NCBI GenBank assembly: GCA_900316355.1
Contig: ONCQ01000005.1
Location: forward strand, 1 to 64,000
Reading direction: 5' to 3'
Length of the DNA: 64,000 bases
DNA from: an uncultured Prevotellaceae bacterium
GTDB taxonomy: Bacteria > Bacteroidota > Bacteroidia > Bacteroidales > Bacteroidaceae
A model generated the notes under the pieces. That model saw only the letters and a list, made by a program, of their open reading frames with translations. It did not search any database and was not told the origin of the DNA. The translations under genes were made by a program, and so were the position numbers. Below, in pieces: positions 44,149-52,738 of this stretch (positions within the stretch are counted from its first letter, which is position 1; the number at the start of each line of letters is the position of its first letter).

Positions 44149-44931
44149 ATGGCCAATAAGATTAACGCCCTCTTCGCCAACCGCGGCGATCACAAGCTCC
44201 TCTCGCTCTACTTCTGCGCCGGAGCGCCCACCCTCGACAGCACAGCCGACGTCATCCTCACGATGCAGCGCCGAGGTATCGACTGCATCGAAGTCGGCAT
44301 CCCATTCAGCGACCCGCTGGCCGACGGCCCCGTCATTCAGGGTGCTGCCACGAAGGCCCTCAAGAACGGCATGAACCTCAAGACACTCTTCGCACAGTTG
44401 CAGGCCATCAAGGGTCAGGTAGAAATACCTCTCATCCTCATGGGCTACCTCAACCCCATCCTCCATTTCGGCATCGAAGCCTTCTGTGAGCGTTGTGCTG
44501 AGGTGGGCATCAGCGGCATGATTATCCCCGACCTGCCCTTCGACGACTACCTCCGCGTGGTCAAGCCCGTGGCTGACCGTTACGACCTGCGCGTCATCAT
44601 GCTCATCACCCCCGAGACCAGCGAGGAGCGCATCCGCTTCATCGACGACAACACCGACGGTTTCATCTATATGGTCAGCAGTGCTGCCATCACGGGTGCC
44701 CAGAGCAACTTCGACGAGGCCAAGCAGCAGTACTTCCGCCGTATCGACGAGATGCATCTTCGCAATCCACGAATGATTGGCTTCGGCATCAGCAATCGCC
44801 AGACCCTTGCTGCTGCCCATGCCCATGCCGCCGGTGCCATCATCGGCAGCAAATTCGTCAGCCTGCTGGATGAAGCAGGCGGTGATGCCGACCTCGCCCT
44901 CGATCGCCTCTTCCACGCTCTGGAACGATAG
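44149..44931 (+). CDS. trpA: Tryptophan synthase alpha subunit
   Basis: Cleaves indole-3-glycerol phosphate to indole, passed to TrpB. 260 residues from the ATG at 44149 ([13 protein letters not shown]), which fits relatives; the frame also opens with GTG at 44122. Catalytic Glu in [19 protein letters not shown] and Asp in [10 protein letters not shown]; late phosphate site GFGISN and GAIIGSKFV. Last trp gene. No terminator is seen before the next promoter, so readthrough is possible. Confidence 0.96.
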   Translation: MANKINALFANRGDHKLLSLYFCAGAPTLDSTADVILTMQRRGIDCIEVGIPFSDPLADGPVIQGAATKALKNGMNLKTLFAQLQAIKGQVEIPLILMGYLNPILHFGIEAFCERCAEVGISGMIIPDLPFDDYLRVVKPVADRYDLRVIMLITPETSEERIRFIDDNTDGFIYMVSSAAITGAQSNFDEAKQQYFRRIDEMHLRNPRMIGFGISNRQTLAAAHAHAAGAIIGSKFVSLLDEAGGDADLALDRLFHALER

Positions 44932-44988
44932 CTATCACTCATCCGCAGCAACAAAATGTACGATATTTTGCAAAAAAAGCGTGAAAGA

Positions 44989-45022
44989 GTTGGCAGTTTC
45001 GCAGAAAGTGCGTTACTTTGCA
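44989..45022 (+). promoter_or_regulatory. tyr operon promoter, 34-bp block shared with trp operon
   Basis: TTGG (44990-44993), 19 nt spacer, TTACTTTG (45013-45020). The block differs from the trp copy (38165-38198) at three positions only. Confidence 0.75.
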
Positions 45023-45046
45023 CCCAACAAACGACAACACATTGTC

Positions 45047-45103
45047 ATGAAGTTCAACAACGCATACGCATATTCCTATTATTACTTTACCCAGGCAAGG
45101 TAA
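45047..45103 (+). CDS. Tyrosine-responsive leader peptide
   Basis: An 18-residue frame, MKFNNAYAYSYYYFTQAR, with five Tyr codons in nine (45065-45085) and two Phe. It precedes the aminotransferase-DAHP synthase-tyrA operon and a terminator. AAGCGGGA (45103-45110), starting at the last base of the stop codon, is complementary to TCCCGCTT (45166-45173), the 5' arm of that terminator. A ribosome stalled at the Tyr codons would expose it and allow antitermination; a ribosome at the stop would cover it. Confidence 0.88.
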   Translation: MKFNNAYAYSYYYFTQAR

Positions 45104-45165
45104 AGCGGGATAGCGCATGTCAATTCGAGATTGCAAGATTGAAAAATTGAAACTAAATAACAAGG

Positions 45166-45193
45166 TCCCGCTTCCCAACAGGAGCGGGATTTT
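45166..45193 (+). terminator. tyr attenuator terminator
   Basis: TCCCGCT (45166-45172), 10-nt loop, AGCGGGA (45183-45189), TTTT. It is 28 nt before the aminotransferase start. Confidence 0.85.
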
Positions 45194-45220
45194 CGTTGAA
45201 AGAAACACTACATCGTGAAC

Positions 45221-46417
45221 ATGAACACAACATTCCGACCCGCCGACCGCCTCGCCAGCGTCCAGGAGTACTACTTCAGCCGCAAACTCAAGGAGGTGGC
45301 ACAGCTGAATGCCGAGGGCAAGGACATCATCTCCCTGGCCATCGGCAGCCCCGACATGCCGCCCTCGGAGCGCACCATCGAGGTGCTCTGCGAAGAAGCG
45401 CGCAAGGCCAACGCCCACGGCTACCAGCCCACCATCGGCATCCCCGAACTACGCACGGCTATGGCCACGTTCTACCAACGCTGGTACGGTGTCACCCTCG
45501 ACCCCGCTTCCGAGATTCAGCCGCTCATCGGCTCCAAGGAAGGCATCCTGCACGTCACACTGGCCTTCGTGAACCCCGGCGACACGGTGCTGGTGCCCAA
45601 CCCCGGCTACCCCACCTACACCTCGCTCTCCAAGCTCCTTGGTGCCAATGTGGTGAACTACGACCTCACCGAGGCTGGCGGCTGGCAGCCCGACTTCGGC
45701 CAACTCGAGGACATCGTGCTTCGTCAGCCCAACTGCAAGCTGCTGTGGACCAACTACCCCCACATGCCGACCGGCGCTCCTGCCCGCCGCGAGACCTACG
45801 AGCGCCTCGTGGCCTTCGCCCAGAAGCACGGCATCATCGTGGTCAACGACAACCCCTACTCCTTTATAAGGCCAGACCAGACCCCCTCCCCGCTCCTCTC
45901 CATCCTCCAGGTTCCCGGCGCCAAGGACTGCTGCATCGAGTTCAACTCCATGTCCAAGAGCCACAACATGCCTGGTTGGCGCGTAGCCATGCTGGCCACC
46001 AATGCACAGTTCGTGCAATGGATTCTGAAGGTGAAGACCAATGTGGAGAACGGCACCTTCCGCGCCATCCAGCTCGCTGCCGCCGAGGCGCTGACGAACA
46101 CCAGCGAGGAGTGGCACCGCGAGATGAACGCCGAGCTCTACGCCCGTCGCCGCAGCATCGCCGAAGAGATTATGGCCACCCTCGGTTGCACCTTCGACCC
46201 CTCGCAGACAGGCATGTTCCTATGGGGCCGCATCCCCGACAGCATCGACAATGTCGAGGACCTCACAGAGCGCGTACTCCACGAAGCCCGCGTCTTCATC
46301 ACCCCCGGCTTCATCTTCGGCACCAATGGCGAGCGATATATCCGCATCTCCCTCTGCGCCAAGGAAGAACAGATGCGCGAAGCGCTGTCACGCATTCGCG
46401 AGCAGTTTAACCCTTAA
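45221..46417 (+). CDS. PLP-dependent aminotransferase (aromatic/aspartate type)
   Basis: Class I/II aminotransferase, 398 residues from the ATG at 45221 (MNTTFRPADRL); a GTG two codons upstream is less likely. PLP-Lys in NSMSKSHNMPGWR; PLP-binding PNPGYPTYTS and VVNDNPYSF. Position before DAHP synthase and prephenate dehydrogenase suggests it makes Tyr and Phe from 4-hydroxyphenylpyruvate and phenylpyruvate. Activity with other substrates cannot be excluded. Its stop is the first triplet of a 7-bp array. Confidence 0.87.
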   Translation: MNTTFRPADRLASVQEYYFSRKLKEVAQLNAEGKDIISLAIGSPDMPPSERTIEVLCEEARKANAHGYQPTIGIPELRTAMATFYQRWYGVTLDPASEIQPLIGSKEGILHVTLAFVNPGDTVLVPNPGYPTYTSLSKLLGANVVNYDLTEAGGWQPDFGQLEDIVLRQPNCKLLWTNYPHMPTGAPARRETYERLVAFAQKHGIIVVNDNPYSFIRPDQTPSPLLSILQVPGAKDCCIEFNSMSKSHNMPGWRVAMLATNAQFVQWILKVKTNVENGTFRAIQLAAAEALTNTSEEWHREMNAELYARRRSIAEEIMATLGCTFDPSQTGMFLWGRIPDSIDNVEDLTERVLHEARVFITPGFIFGTNGERYIRISLCAKEEQMREALSRIREQFNP

Positions 46418-46463
46418 ACCCTAAACTCTAAACCCTAAACTCTAAACTCTAAACTCTAAATCA
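46415..46463. repeat. 7-bp TAAAC(C/T)C array after the aminotransferase
   Basis: Seven consecutive 7-mers: TAAACCC, TAAACTC, TAAACCC, TAAACTC x3, TAAATCA. The first TAA is the stop codon of the preceding gene. The array ends 3 nt before the next ATG and fills the junction. Confidence 0.9.
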
Positions 46464-46466
46464 TAT

Positions 46467-47534
46467 ATGGACTTAGAACTTTCCCCCCTTGCCCTTCCGG
46501 GCATTGAGCAGACCCGCCCGCTGGTCATCGCCGGCCCCTGCTCTGCCGAGACCGAGGAACAAGTCATGGACACCGCCAAGCAGCTGGCCAACAACGGCAT
46601 CAAGATTTTCCGTGCCGGTGTGTGGAAGCCCCGCACGAAGCCCGGCGGCTTCGAAGGCAAAGGCATCGAGGCGCTGCCGTGGATGCAACGCGTGAAAGCC
46701 GAGACGGGCATGCTGCTGGCCACCGAGGTGGCCACCCCTGAGCATGTAGAGGCTGCCCTGCAAGCAGGCATCGACATCCTGTGGGTAGGTGCCCGCACCA
46801 CCGCCAACCCCTTCAGCGTGCAGGCCATCGCCGATGCCCTCAAGGGCACCGATGTCCCCGTCTTCGTCAAGAACCCCGTGAACCCCGACATCGAGCTGTG
46901 GACGGGTGCCCTCCTGCGCATCAACAGCGCTGGCATCACACGTCTCGGCGCCATCCACCGCGGCTTCTCCAGCGTCGATAGCAAGCTCTACCGCAACCCG
47001 CCGATGTGGCACCTGCCCATCGAGCTGAAGCGCCGCTTCCCTGCCCTGCCCCTCATCTGCGACCCCAGCCACATGGGCGGTCGCCGCGACCTCATCGCAC
47101 CCCTCTCACAGCAGGCCATGGACCTGGGCTTCGAGGGGCTGATGATAGAGAGCCACTGCAACCCCGACTGCGCATGGAGCGATGCCAAGCAGCAGGTGCT
47201 GCCCGAGGTGCTGGACTTCATCCTCGACCGCCTCGTCGTGCGCGAGGAGATGGAGGTCACCGAGAGCATCACACAGCTGCGCAAGCAGATCGACGAGCTC
47301 GACAACCAGCTCATGGACCTGCTCACCAAGCGTATGCGCGTCAGCCGCGAGATAGCGGAGTACAAGAAGCTGCACAACATGACCGTCGTGCAGACCACCC
47401 GCTACAGCGAGATCCTCGACAAGCGCGCCACCCAAGGTTCGCTCTGTGGCATGAGCCCCGACTTCATCCGCGACATCTACGAGCATATCCATGAGGAAAG
47501 TGTGAGACAGCAGTTGGAAATTATGAACAAGTAA
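46467..47534 (+). CDS. DAHP synthase fused to chorismate mutase (AroQ type)
   Basis: A 355-residue bifunctional enzyme. Residues 1-~260 are a KDO8P-synthase-like DAHP synthase (VIAGPCSAETEEQV, FRAGVWKPRTKPGGFEG, CDPSHMGG) making the first shikimate-pathway intermediate. Residues ~265-355 are an AroQ chorismate mutase (SITQLRKQIDELDNQLMDLL) giving prephenate. Fusion of both ends of the pathway lets prephenate feed back on DAHP synthase, as described for this class in other bacteria. Second gene of the tyr operon. Confidence 0.93.
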   Translation: MDLELSPLALPGIEQTRPLVIAGPCSAETEEQVMDTAKQLANNGIKIFRAGVWKPRTKPGGFEGKGIEALPWMQRVKAETGMLLATEVATPEHVEAALQAGIDILWVGARTTANPFSVQAIADALKGTDVPVFVKNPVNPDIELWTGALLRINSAGITRLGAIHRGFSSVDSKLYRNPPMWHLPIELKRRFPALPLICDPSHMGGRRDLIAPLSQQAMDLGFEGLMIESHCNPDCAWSDAKQQVLPEVLDFILDRLVVREEMEVTESITQLRKQIDELDNQLMDLLTKRMRVSREIAEYKKLHNMTVVQTTRYSEILDKRATQGSLCGMSPDFIRDIYEHIHEESVRQQLEIMNK

Positions 47535-47547
47535 AAAGGGTCCGCCA

Positions 47548-48324
47548 ATGAGAATATTGATTTTGGGCGCCGGTAAGATGGGTTCGTTCTTCACCGACCT
47601 GCTCAGCTTCGACCACGAAGTGGCAGTCTATGACAACGACCCTCAGCGCCTGCGCTTCCTCTACAACACCCAGCGCTTCACCTCATTAGACGAGGTCGAT
47701 GCCTTCAACCCCGAGCTCGTCATCAATGCCGTGTCGCTGAAATATACGCTGACCGTGTTCAACGAGCTCCTGCCCCACATCGGCAAGGACTGCGTCCTCT
47801 CCGACATCAGCAGCGTCAAGACTGGCTTCAAGGAATACTACGAGCAGACTGGCCACCGCTATGTCTCGTCGCACCCCATGTTCGGTCCCACCTTTGCCAA
47901 CCTCGGTCAGCTCTCCAATGAGAATGCCATCCTCATCAACGAGGGCGACTACATGGGTCGCATCTTCTTCCGCGACCTCTACTCGCGTCTCGGCCTCAAC
48001 CTCAAGGAGATATCCTTTGCCGAGCACGACGAGACGATGGCCTATTCCCTCTCCATCCCCTTCGTCTCCACCTTCGTCTTCTCGGCTGTCATGAAGCATC
48101 AGGACACCCCGGGTACCACCTTCAAGCGCCACATGAAGATAGCCCGCGGCGTGCTCTCCGAGGACGACACGCTGCTGCGTGAAATCCTCTTCAACCCCCA
48201 CACTAAGCCGAAGGTGGAGAGCATCCGCACAGAGCTGAAGGAACTCATCAAGATTATCGACGACCGCGACGAAGCCGCCATGACCGCCTACCTCACCCGC
48301 ATCCGTCACAACATCGAACAATAA
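47548..48324 (+). CDS. tyrA: Prephenate dehydrogenase
   Basis: Oxidative decarboxylation of prephenate to 4-hydroxyphenylpyruvate with NAD(P)+. 258 residues; Rossmann start ILILGAGKMGSFF, VLSDISSVKTGF, SSHPMFGPTF and a helical C-terminal dimerisation region. No ACT domain, so feedback control probably acts elsewhere. 13 nt after the DAHP synthase gene. Confidence 0.92.
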   Translation: MRILILGAGKMGSFFTDLLSFDHEVAVYDNDPQRLRFLYNTQRFTSLDEVDAFNPELVINAVSLKYTLTVFNELLPHIGKDCVLSDISSVKTGFKEYYEQTGHRYVSSHPMFGPTFANLGQLSNENAILINEGDYMGRIFFRDLYSRLGLNLKEISFAEHDETMAYSLSIPFVSTFVFSAVMKHQDTPGTTFKRHMKIARGVLSEDDTLLREILFNPHTKPKVESIRTELKELIKIIDDRDEAAMTAYLTRIRHNIEQ

Positions 48325-48331
48325 AAAAACT

Positions 48332-48514
48332 ATGAAGTATCCCTGTGAAAACTGCAAGCTACGTGCTGCGTATGACAAGAATCCCAAGTCCCTCGTCGGT
48401 CGCTTCTGGCGCTGGCAGATCAATTTCTGCCCCAGCTGGCGCGGCTATTTCAAGTCCCTGCCGCCTGAGGAGCAGGAGGAACTGCGCAAGAAGTACAACT
48501 TCCACAAGTATTAA
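48332..48514 (+). CDS. Small conserved-looking protein, unknown
   Basis: 60 residues, 7 nt after tyrA, so probably in the same operon. It has a N-terminal CENCKLR pair of Cys, Trp-rich centre (GRFWRWQINFCPSWRGYF) with a third Cys, and a charged C-terminus (PPEEQEELRKKYNFHKY). Three Cys could bind metal. I recognise no family. Clean coding frame with normal codon use. Confidence 0.7.
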   Translation: MKYPCENCKLRAAYDKNPKSLVGRFWRWQINFCPSWRGYFKSLPPEEQEELRKKYNFHKY

Positions 48515-48558
48515 CATCCAAAAAACATTTTATTAACCCTTTAATCAAACAAATAAAA

Positions 48559-49254
48559 ATGAAAAAGATCATGTTTATGGCTCTTGCCGCTGTGGCAATG
48601 AGCTTTGCCGCCTGTGGCGGTAAGACCGGCGCTGCTGCCGACAGCGATTCTCTGGCCGTAGAGGCTACAGAAGCTGCTGCTCCCGCCGAGCAGGCTAACC
48701 AAGTCGTTGCTCTCCTGCAGGAGCAGATTCAGAACGCTGACCCCGAGCAGGTCAAAGCCATCAGCCAGCAGGTTGCCGAGCAGGTTTCTGCCTTCATCGC
48801 TGCCGGTGACGAGGCCGCTGCTGAGGCCTACACCAAGGTCATCAACACCTTCATCTGCGAGAACGTAGAGAAGCTGCAGCAGTCCGGTGCTGCCACCGCC
48901 ATCGCCGAGGCTATCGCCACCGTGCAGAATGTCCCCGCCGCCATCGTGGAGAGCACCACACAGGCTGCCACCGGCGTTGTCGCTGACGCCAACGCACAGG
49001 CAGAGGCTGCCGCCGCTACGGTAGAGGCCACCAAGCAGGCCATCGAGGCTGCTCCCGAAGCCATCAAGGAACAGGCTAAGCAGCAGGCCAATGCCGCTGT
49101 CGAAGCCGCTCAGAAGCAGGCCAACGATGCCGCTGCTGCTGCTCAGAAGAAGGCCAACGATGCTGCCGCTGCTGCTCAGAAGAAAGCCAACGAGCAGGCC
49201 AACAAGGCCATCGACGACGCTGCCGCTGCCGCCAAGAAGTCCCTCGGCCTCTAA
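48559..49254 (+). CDS. Ala/Gln-rich coiled-coil lipoprotein
   Basis: 231 residues. The signal peptide ends with the lipobox SFAAC (Cys 20), predicting a lipid-anchored envelope protein. The rest is nearly all Ala, Gln, Glu and Lys. Toward the C-terminus 11-residue units close to AAQKKANDAAA repeat about three times, consistent with a right-handed or continuous coiled coil. It ends before a strong terminator. Function unknown; it may be a periplasmic spacer. Confidence 0.8.
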   Translation: MKKIMFMALAAVAMSFAACGGKTGAAADSDSLAVEATEAAAPAEQANQVVALLQEQIQNADPEQVKAISQQVAEQVSAFIAAGDEAAAEAYTKVINTFICENVEKLQQSGAATAIAEAIATVQNVPAAIVESTTQAATGVVADANAQAEAAAATVEATKQAIEAAPEAIKEQAKQQANAAVEAAQKQANDAAAAAQKKANDAAAAAQKKANEQANKAIDDAAAAAKKSLGL

Positions 49255-49278
49255 GCCGCAACACTCACATCCCACCAT

Positions 49279-49313
49279 CGGGCTGCACCATCATCGGGTG
49301 CAGCCCGTTTTTT
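49279..49313 (+). terminator. Terminator after the lipoprotein gene
   Basis: CGGGCTGCACC (49279-49289), 7-nt loop, GGTGCAGCCCG (49297-49307), six T. It closes the aromatic region. Confidence 0.93.
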
Positions 49314-49346
49314 GTATCTTTAGCTGCTCCTTCGCAAATAAAGCTG

Positions 49347-49448
49347 TACTTTTGCCCTCGCATCGCGAGGCCGTTCCCCTTATTTCCTTTCCGGGAATCA
49401 TTTTTTCTCCCCTTTTCCAGTCCCGTCCCCAAACTTTTCGTATCTTTG
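49347..49448 (+). promoter_or_regulatory. Two -7 elements upstream of hsdM
   Basis: TACTTTTG (49347-49354) and TATCTTTG (49441-49448). The second lies 42 nt before hsdM and is the more likely start. -33 elements are weak. Confidence 0.45.
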
Positions 49449-49489
49449 CACGCAGATATTTGTAGAATTCTTCACAGCAAAGTACATAT

Positions 49490-50998
49490 ATGGCAAAGAA
49501 GCAGACGAATACGACATCGATAGGTTTTGAGGAAACGATATGGCGGGCAGCGGACAAGCTGCGCGGCAACCTTGATGCAGCGGAATATAAGAGCGTAGTG
49601 CTTGGCTTGATCTTCCTGAAGTTCATCAGCGACCGCTTCGAGGCTAAGTTTGCGGAGTTGGCGGCTGACGAATATGCCGACCCCGAGGACAAGGACGAAT
49701 ACGCTGCCGAAAGCATTTTCTTCGTGCCGCAGAAGGCGCGATGGAGCGTCATCAGCGAGGCGGCGCATACGCCCGAGATTGGTAAGGTCATCGATGATGC
49801 CTTAGATGCCATCGAGGACGAGAACCTGAGCCTGAAGGGCGTGCTGCCCGGCAACTATGCGCGTCCCGAGCTGGACAAGCGGCGGTTGGGCGATGTAGTG
49901 GATTTGTTCTCGAATATCAAGATGCTGGCTTCGGGCGACGAGAAGGACCTGCTGGGCCGCGTCTATGAGTACTGCCTGCAGAAGTTCGCCTCTCAGGAGG
50001 GCAAGAACGCCGGCGAGTTCTACACGCCGAGCTGCATCGTAAGAACCATCGTGGAGGTGATACAGCCCTACGAAGGTCGCGTCTATGATCCCTGCTGTGG
50101 CAGCGGCGGCATGTTTGTGCAGAGCGCCAAGTTCCTTCAGAATCATCAGAAATCACTCACGGGCATCAGCATCTACGGTCAGGAGCTGAACTCCACGACG
50201 TGGAAGATGGCGCGTATGAATGTGGCCATCCGCGGCTTGGAAGCCAACCTGGGCACGTCGTATGCCGATACGTTCTTCGACGACCAGCACCCGCTCTTGA
50301 AGGCCGACTTCGTGATGGCGAACCCGCCGTTCAACCTCAGCGATTGGGGCGCCGACAAGCTGCAGCAGGACAAGCGCTGGGCGTTCGGTGTGCCGCCAGC
50401 GGGCAACGCCAACTTCGCGTGGATGCAGCACATGATTCACCACCTCTCGCCCGTAGGTCGCATCGGCCTCGTGTTGGCCAACGGCGCGCTGTCGTCGCAG
50501 ACGGGTGGCGAAGGGCAGATACGTCAGCGCATCGTGGAGGCTGACTTGGTGGAGGGCATCGTGGCGCTGCCCTCGCAGCTGTTCTACTCCACGGGCATTC
50601 CCGTGTCGCTCTGGTTCCTATCACGCCGTAAGGCGCAGGCGGGCAAGACGCTCTTCATTGACGCAAGGAATATGGGCGAGATGGTGACGCGTGCCGTGCG
50701 CGAGCTCACCGAGGCCGACATCCTGAAGATAGCCGCCACCTTCGACCAGTTCCGTGCCGGCACGCTGGAGGACGAGAAAGGCTTCTGCGCCGTTCGTTCC
50801 ATCGAAGACATCGCCGCGCAAGACTTTATCCTTACGCCAGGCCGATACGTCGGCATCGCGGAACAGGAGGAGGACGGCGAGCCCTTCGCCGAGAAGATGC
50901 AGCGCCTCACCTCCGAACTCAGCGGCCTCTTCGCCGAAAGCCACCGGCTGGAGGAGGAGATTAGGAAGCAACTGAAAGCCATCGGGTTTGAGGTCTAG
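49490..50998 (+). CDS. hsdM: Type I restriction-modification methyltransferase subunit
   Basis: Adenine-N6 methyltransferase subunit, 502 residues. N-terminal helical HsdM_N (~10-150) then the SAM-dependent domain with DPCCGSGGMFVQS (SAM site) and NPPFNLSDWG (catalytic NPPF). It ends with a helical tail. It forms M2S1 with HsdS and R2M2S1 with HsdR. The stop codon is inside the first TCTAGA of a 9-bp array. Confidence 0.95.
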   Translation: MAKKQTNTTSIGFEETIWRAADKLRGNLDAAEYKSVVLGLIFLKFISDRFEAKFAELAADEYADPEDKDEYAAESIFFVPQKARWSVISEAAHTPEIGKVIDDALDAIEDENLSLKGVLPGNYARPELDKRRLGDVVDLFSNIKMLASGDEKDLLGRVYEYCLQKFASQEGKNAGEFYTPSCIVRTIVEVIQPYEGRVYDPCCGSGGMFVQSAKFLQNHQKSLTGISIYGQELNSTTWKMARMNVAIRGLEANLGTSYADTFFDDQHPLLKADFVMANPPFNLSDWGADKLQQDKRWAFGVPPAGNANFAWMQHMIHHLSPVGRIGLVLANGALSSQTGGEGQIRQRIVEADLVEGIVALPSQLFYSTGIPVSLWFLSRRKAQAGKTLFIDARNMGEMVTRAVRELTEADILKIAATFDQFRAGTLEDEKGFCAVRSIEDIAAQDFILTPGRYVGIAEQEEDGEPFAEKMQRLTSELSGLFAESHRLEEEIRKQLKAIGFEV

Positions 50999-51056
50999 AA
51001 GCTCTAGAAAATCTAGAAAGTCTAGAAAATCTAGAAAGTCTAGAACCTCTAGAACC
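50994..51056. repeat. TCTAGANNN 9-bp array after hsdM
   Basis: TCTAGA occurs at 50994, 51003, 51012, 51021, 51030, 51039 and 51048: seven copies with an exact 9-bp period. The three variable bases are AGC, AAA, AAG, AAA, AAG, ACC, ACC. The hsdM stop TAG is part of the first copy. A second array of the same kind is in hsdR. Confidence 0.95.
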
Positions 51057-51084
51057 TCTCGCCCCCCAAGAAAACAAGATAGCA

Positions 51085-51762
51085 ATGGAAAACAAGCAAC
51101 AGCAGCCCGCCAAGCAAATAGAGTCCGTTCTGCGCAAGCAAGCGAACTGGAAGCATCTGTGGTTCTACCAGAAAACGGTGGTGCTCTATCAGCTGACCTA
51201 CACGTTCACGCGTCGCTTCCTGCCACAGTACGGCGACCGTACGGTAGATCAGATGGTGCAAGCGGCTCGCTCAGGCAAGCAGAACATCGTGGAGGGTTCG
51301 GCAGACGGGATGACCTCCACCAAGATGGAGCTGCAGTTGCTGAATGTGGCGCGCTCCAGCATCCAAGAGCTCTTAGAGGACTATGAGGATTATCTGCCTA
51401 CGCACCACCTGACCAAGTGGTCGCAGGGACATCCTCGCTTCGACGGGATGCTTGCTTTCTGCCGTGAGCACAACTATGTGGCAGAGTACGAGGTGTTCTT
51501 TGAGAAATGGAGCGATGAGGAGATGGCCAACATAGCCATCACCCTCTGCCGGATGGTGGACAAGATGATGCTGGCCTACCAAAAGAAGAAGGAACATGAG
51601 TTCATCACCGAAGGCGGCATCCATGAACGCATGACCGCTGCACGTCTCGGCTATCGCAACAACCAACGCGAGACAATAGAAAAACTACAGAAAGAGATTG
51701 AGGTGTTGAAGCAGGAGAATGAAATGCTGAAAAATAAGCTGAAAGGAATGGAAGGAATATAA
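51085..51762 (+). CDS. Four-helix-bundle suffix-domain protein
   Basis: 225 residues. The core (about 25-165) matches the four-helix-bundle/S23-like family often found beside or inside mobile and restriction loci (QKTVVLYQLTYTFTRRFLP, SRQ-like basic helix, QNIVEGSADGMTSTKMELQ). The C-terminus is a charged coiled coil (EIEVLKQENEMLKNKLKG). Role unknown. It follows hsdM by 86 nt, ends 4 nt before the next gene and uses normal host-like GC. Confidence 0.8.
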   Translation: MENKQQQPAKQIESVLRKQANWKHLWFYQKTVVLYQLTYTFTRRFLPQYGDRTVDQMVQAARSGKQNIVEGSADGMTSTKMELQLLNVARSSIQELLEDYEDYLPTHHLTKWSQGHPRFDGMLAFCREHNYVAEYEVFFEKWSDEEMANIAITLCRMVDKMMLAYQKKKEHEFITEGGIHERMTAARLGYRNNQRETIEKLQKEIEVLKQENEMLKNKLKGMEGI

Positions 51763-51766
51763 GCAG

Positions 51767-52732
51767 ATGGGGCCAAAGTATCACATAGAAGGAACTAAGG
51801 AGTTTGGATACATGGTGGTAAACAGATTCCTATATTCTTTTTACCTATATAAGAATACGGTGAAGAGGATTACGAATCTGTATCGGTTTGCCTCCGTTCA
51901 GGATTTGAAAGGGTATGTAGCTCATTTTTGCTATCTACGGCTCAAATCATTTGACACTTTTCTCAAAGTCCTTATTCAGCATAAGGACGATGTTTCCGCG
52001 AACTGTCTTTTAAGGATGTTAGGTGATAGTGTAGCGGTCTTCCGATTGATATATATGGAGTCGGATGTAGAGCTCCTCATCTTGCGCCACGCGCTCTATG
52101 TGATAGATGGTTGTGAACATAATTTAGAGGTGTTGCAAGAAAAGAATGTCAATGAGGGTTGCTTGCCTCAGGAAGAATTAGAAAGGTCTAAAGAAGAAGC
52201 GCGCTTCAACAGAGAACATCGGCTTCGACTTATACATGAAGCACAGGAGATGCTTGATGCTTCTCCCCTACAACAAAAGAACAAAGAAGCATTCGACAAG
52301 ATAGTAGAAGACAGGAACTGGAAGTTCAAAGAGTTTAAGTATTACAAGAAAAAAGGAAGTAATCAGTATAAGTGGCAAGACCTCTATGAACTGATAGATG
52401 CCTGTAATGGTTTCGATTTACTCTCATACATCTCGCAATATGCTCACGGTTTGAGCATGAGCAATCTGGTAATGAATATGAACGAGCAGAATATCAATGG
52501 AGTCGTTAGCGAGGCTTTTATGCTGATTCGGAGGCTTCATGGTTATACTTTGTCGTTCTTTGCGAAGGAACAGGAATACATCCTACATGGGCTCTTGGAG
52601 CCCAAAATGCGTGATGAGATTTTAGCCTGCTTCGATGTCGAATATCGTCCTGATGTCGCAGCGTGGAATCAAGATGTTTTGAATGAAATTAACCAATTGT
52701 GCTGTACTGGTTCTTTTGAGATAAGATTATAG
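51767..52732 (+). CDS. Unknown helical protein embedded in the hsd operon
   Basis: 321 residues, no signal peptide or membrane helix. Helical, with a charged central coiled part (~130-195) and a Tyr/Ser/His pattern in YISQYAHGLSMSNLVM (~225-240) that recalls the poorly understood DUF5677 family; this link is weak. It lies 4 nt after the four-helix-bundle gene and 6 nt before hsdS, so all are translated from one message. It is much more AT-rich than hsdM and hsdR, pointing to separate acquisition. Confidence 0.6.
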   Translation: MGPKYHIEGTKEFGYMVVNRFLYSFYLYKNTVKRITNLYRFASVQDLKGYVAHFCYLRLKSFDTFLKVLIQHKDDVSANCLLRMLGDSVAVFRLIYMESDVELLILRHALYVIDGCEHNLEVLQEKNVNEGCLPQEELERSKEEARFNREHRLRLIHEAQEMLDASPLQQKNKEAFDKIVEDRNWKFKEFKYYKKKGSNQYKWQDLYELIDACNGFDLLSYISQYAHGLSMSNLVMNMNEQNINGVVSEAFMLIRRLHGYTLSFFAKEQEYILHGLLEPKMRDEILACFDVEYRPDVAAWNQDVLNEINQLCCTGSFEIRL

Positions 52733-52738
52733 AGTATT

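Noticed and set aside
45196..46410. A 404-codon plus-strand frame overlapping the aminotransferase
   Set aside because: Out-of-frame shadow rich in Arg/His/Pro; the true frame has PLP motifs.
46415..46463. Telomere-like TAAACCC repeats
   Set aside because: It is an internal operon junction in a circular-type bacterial chromosome; the unit varies and belongs to a wider class of short arrays.
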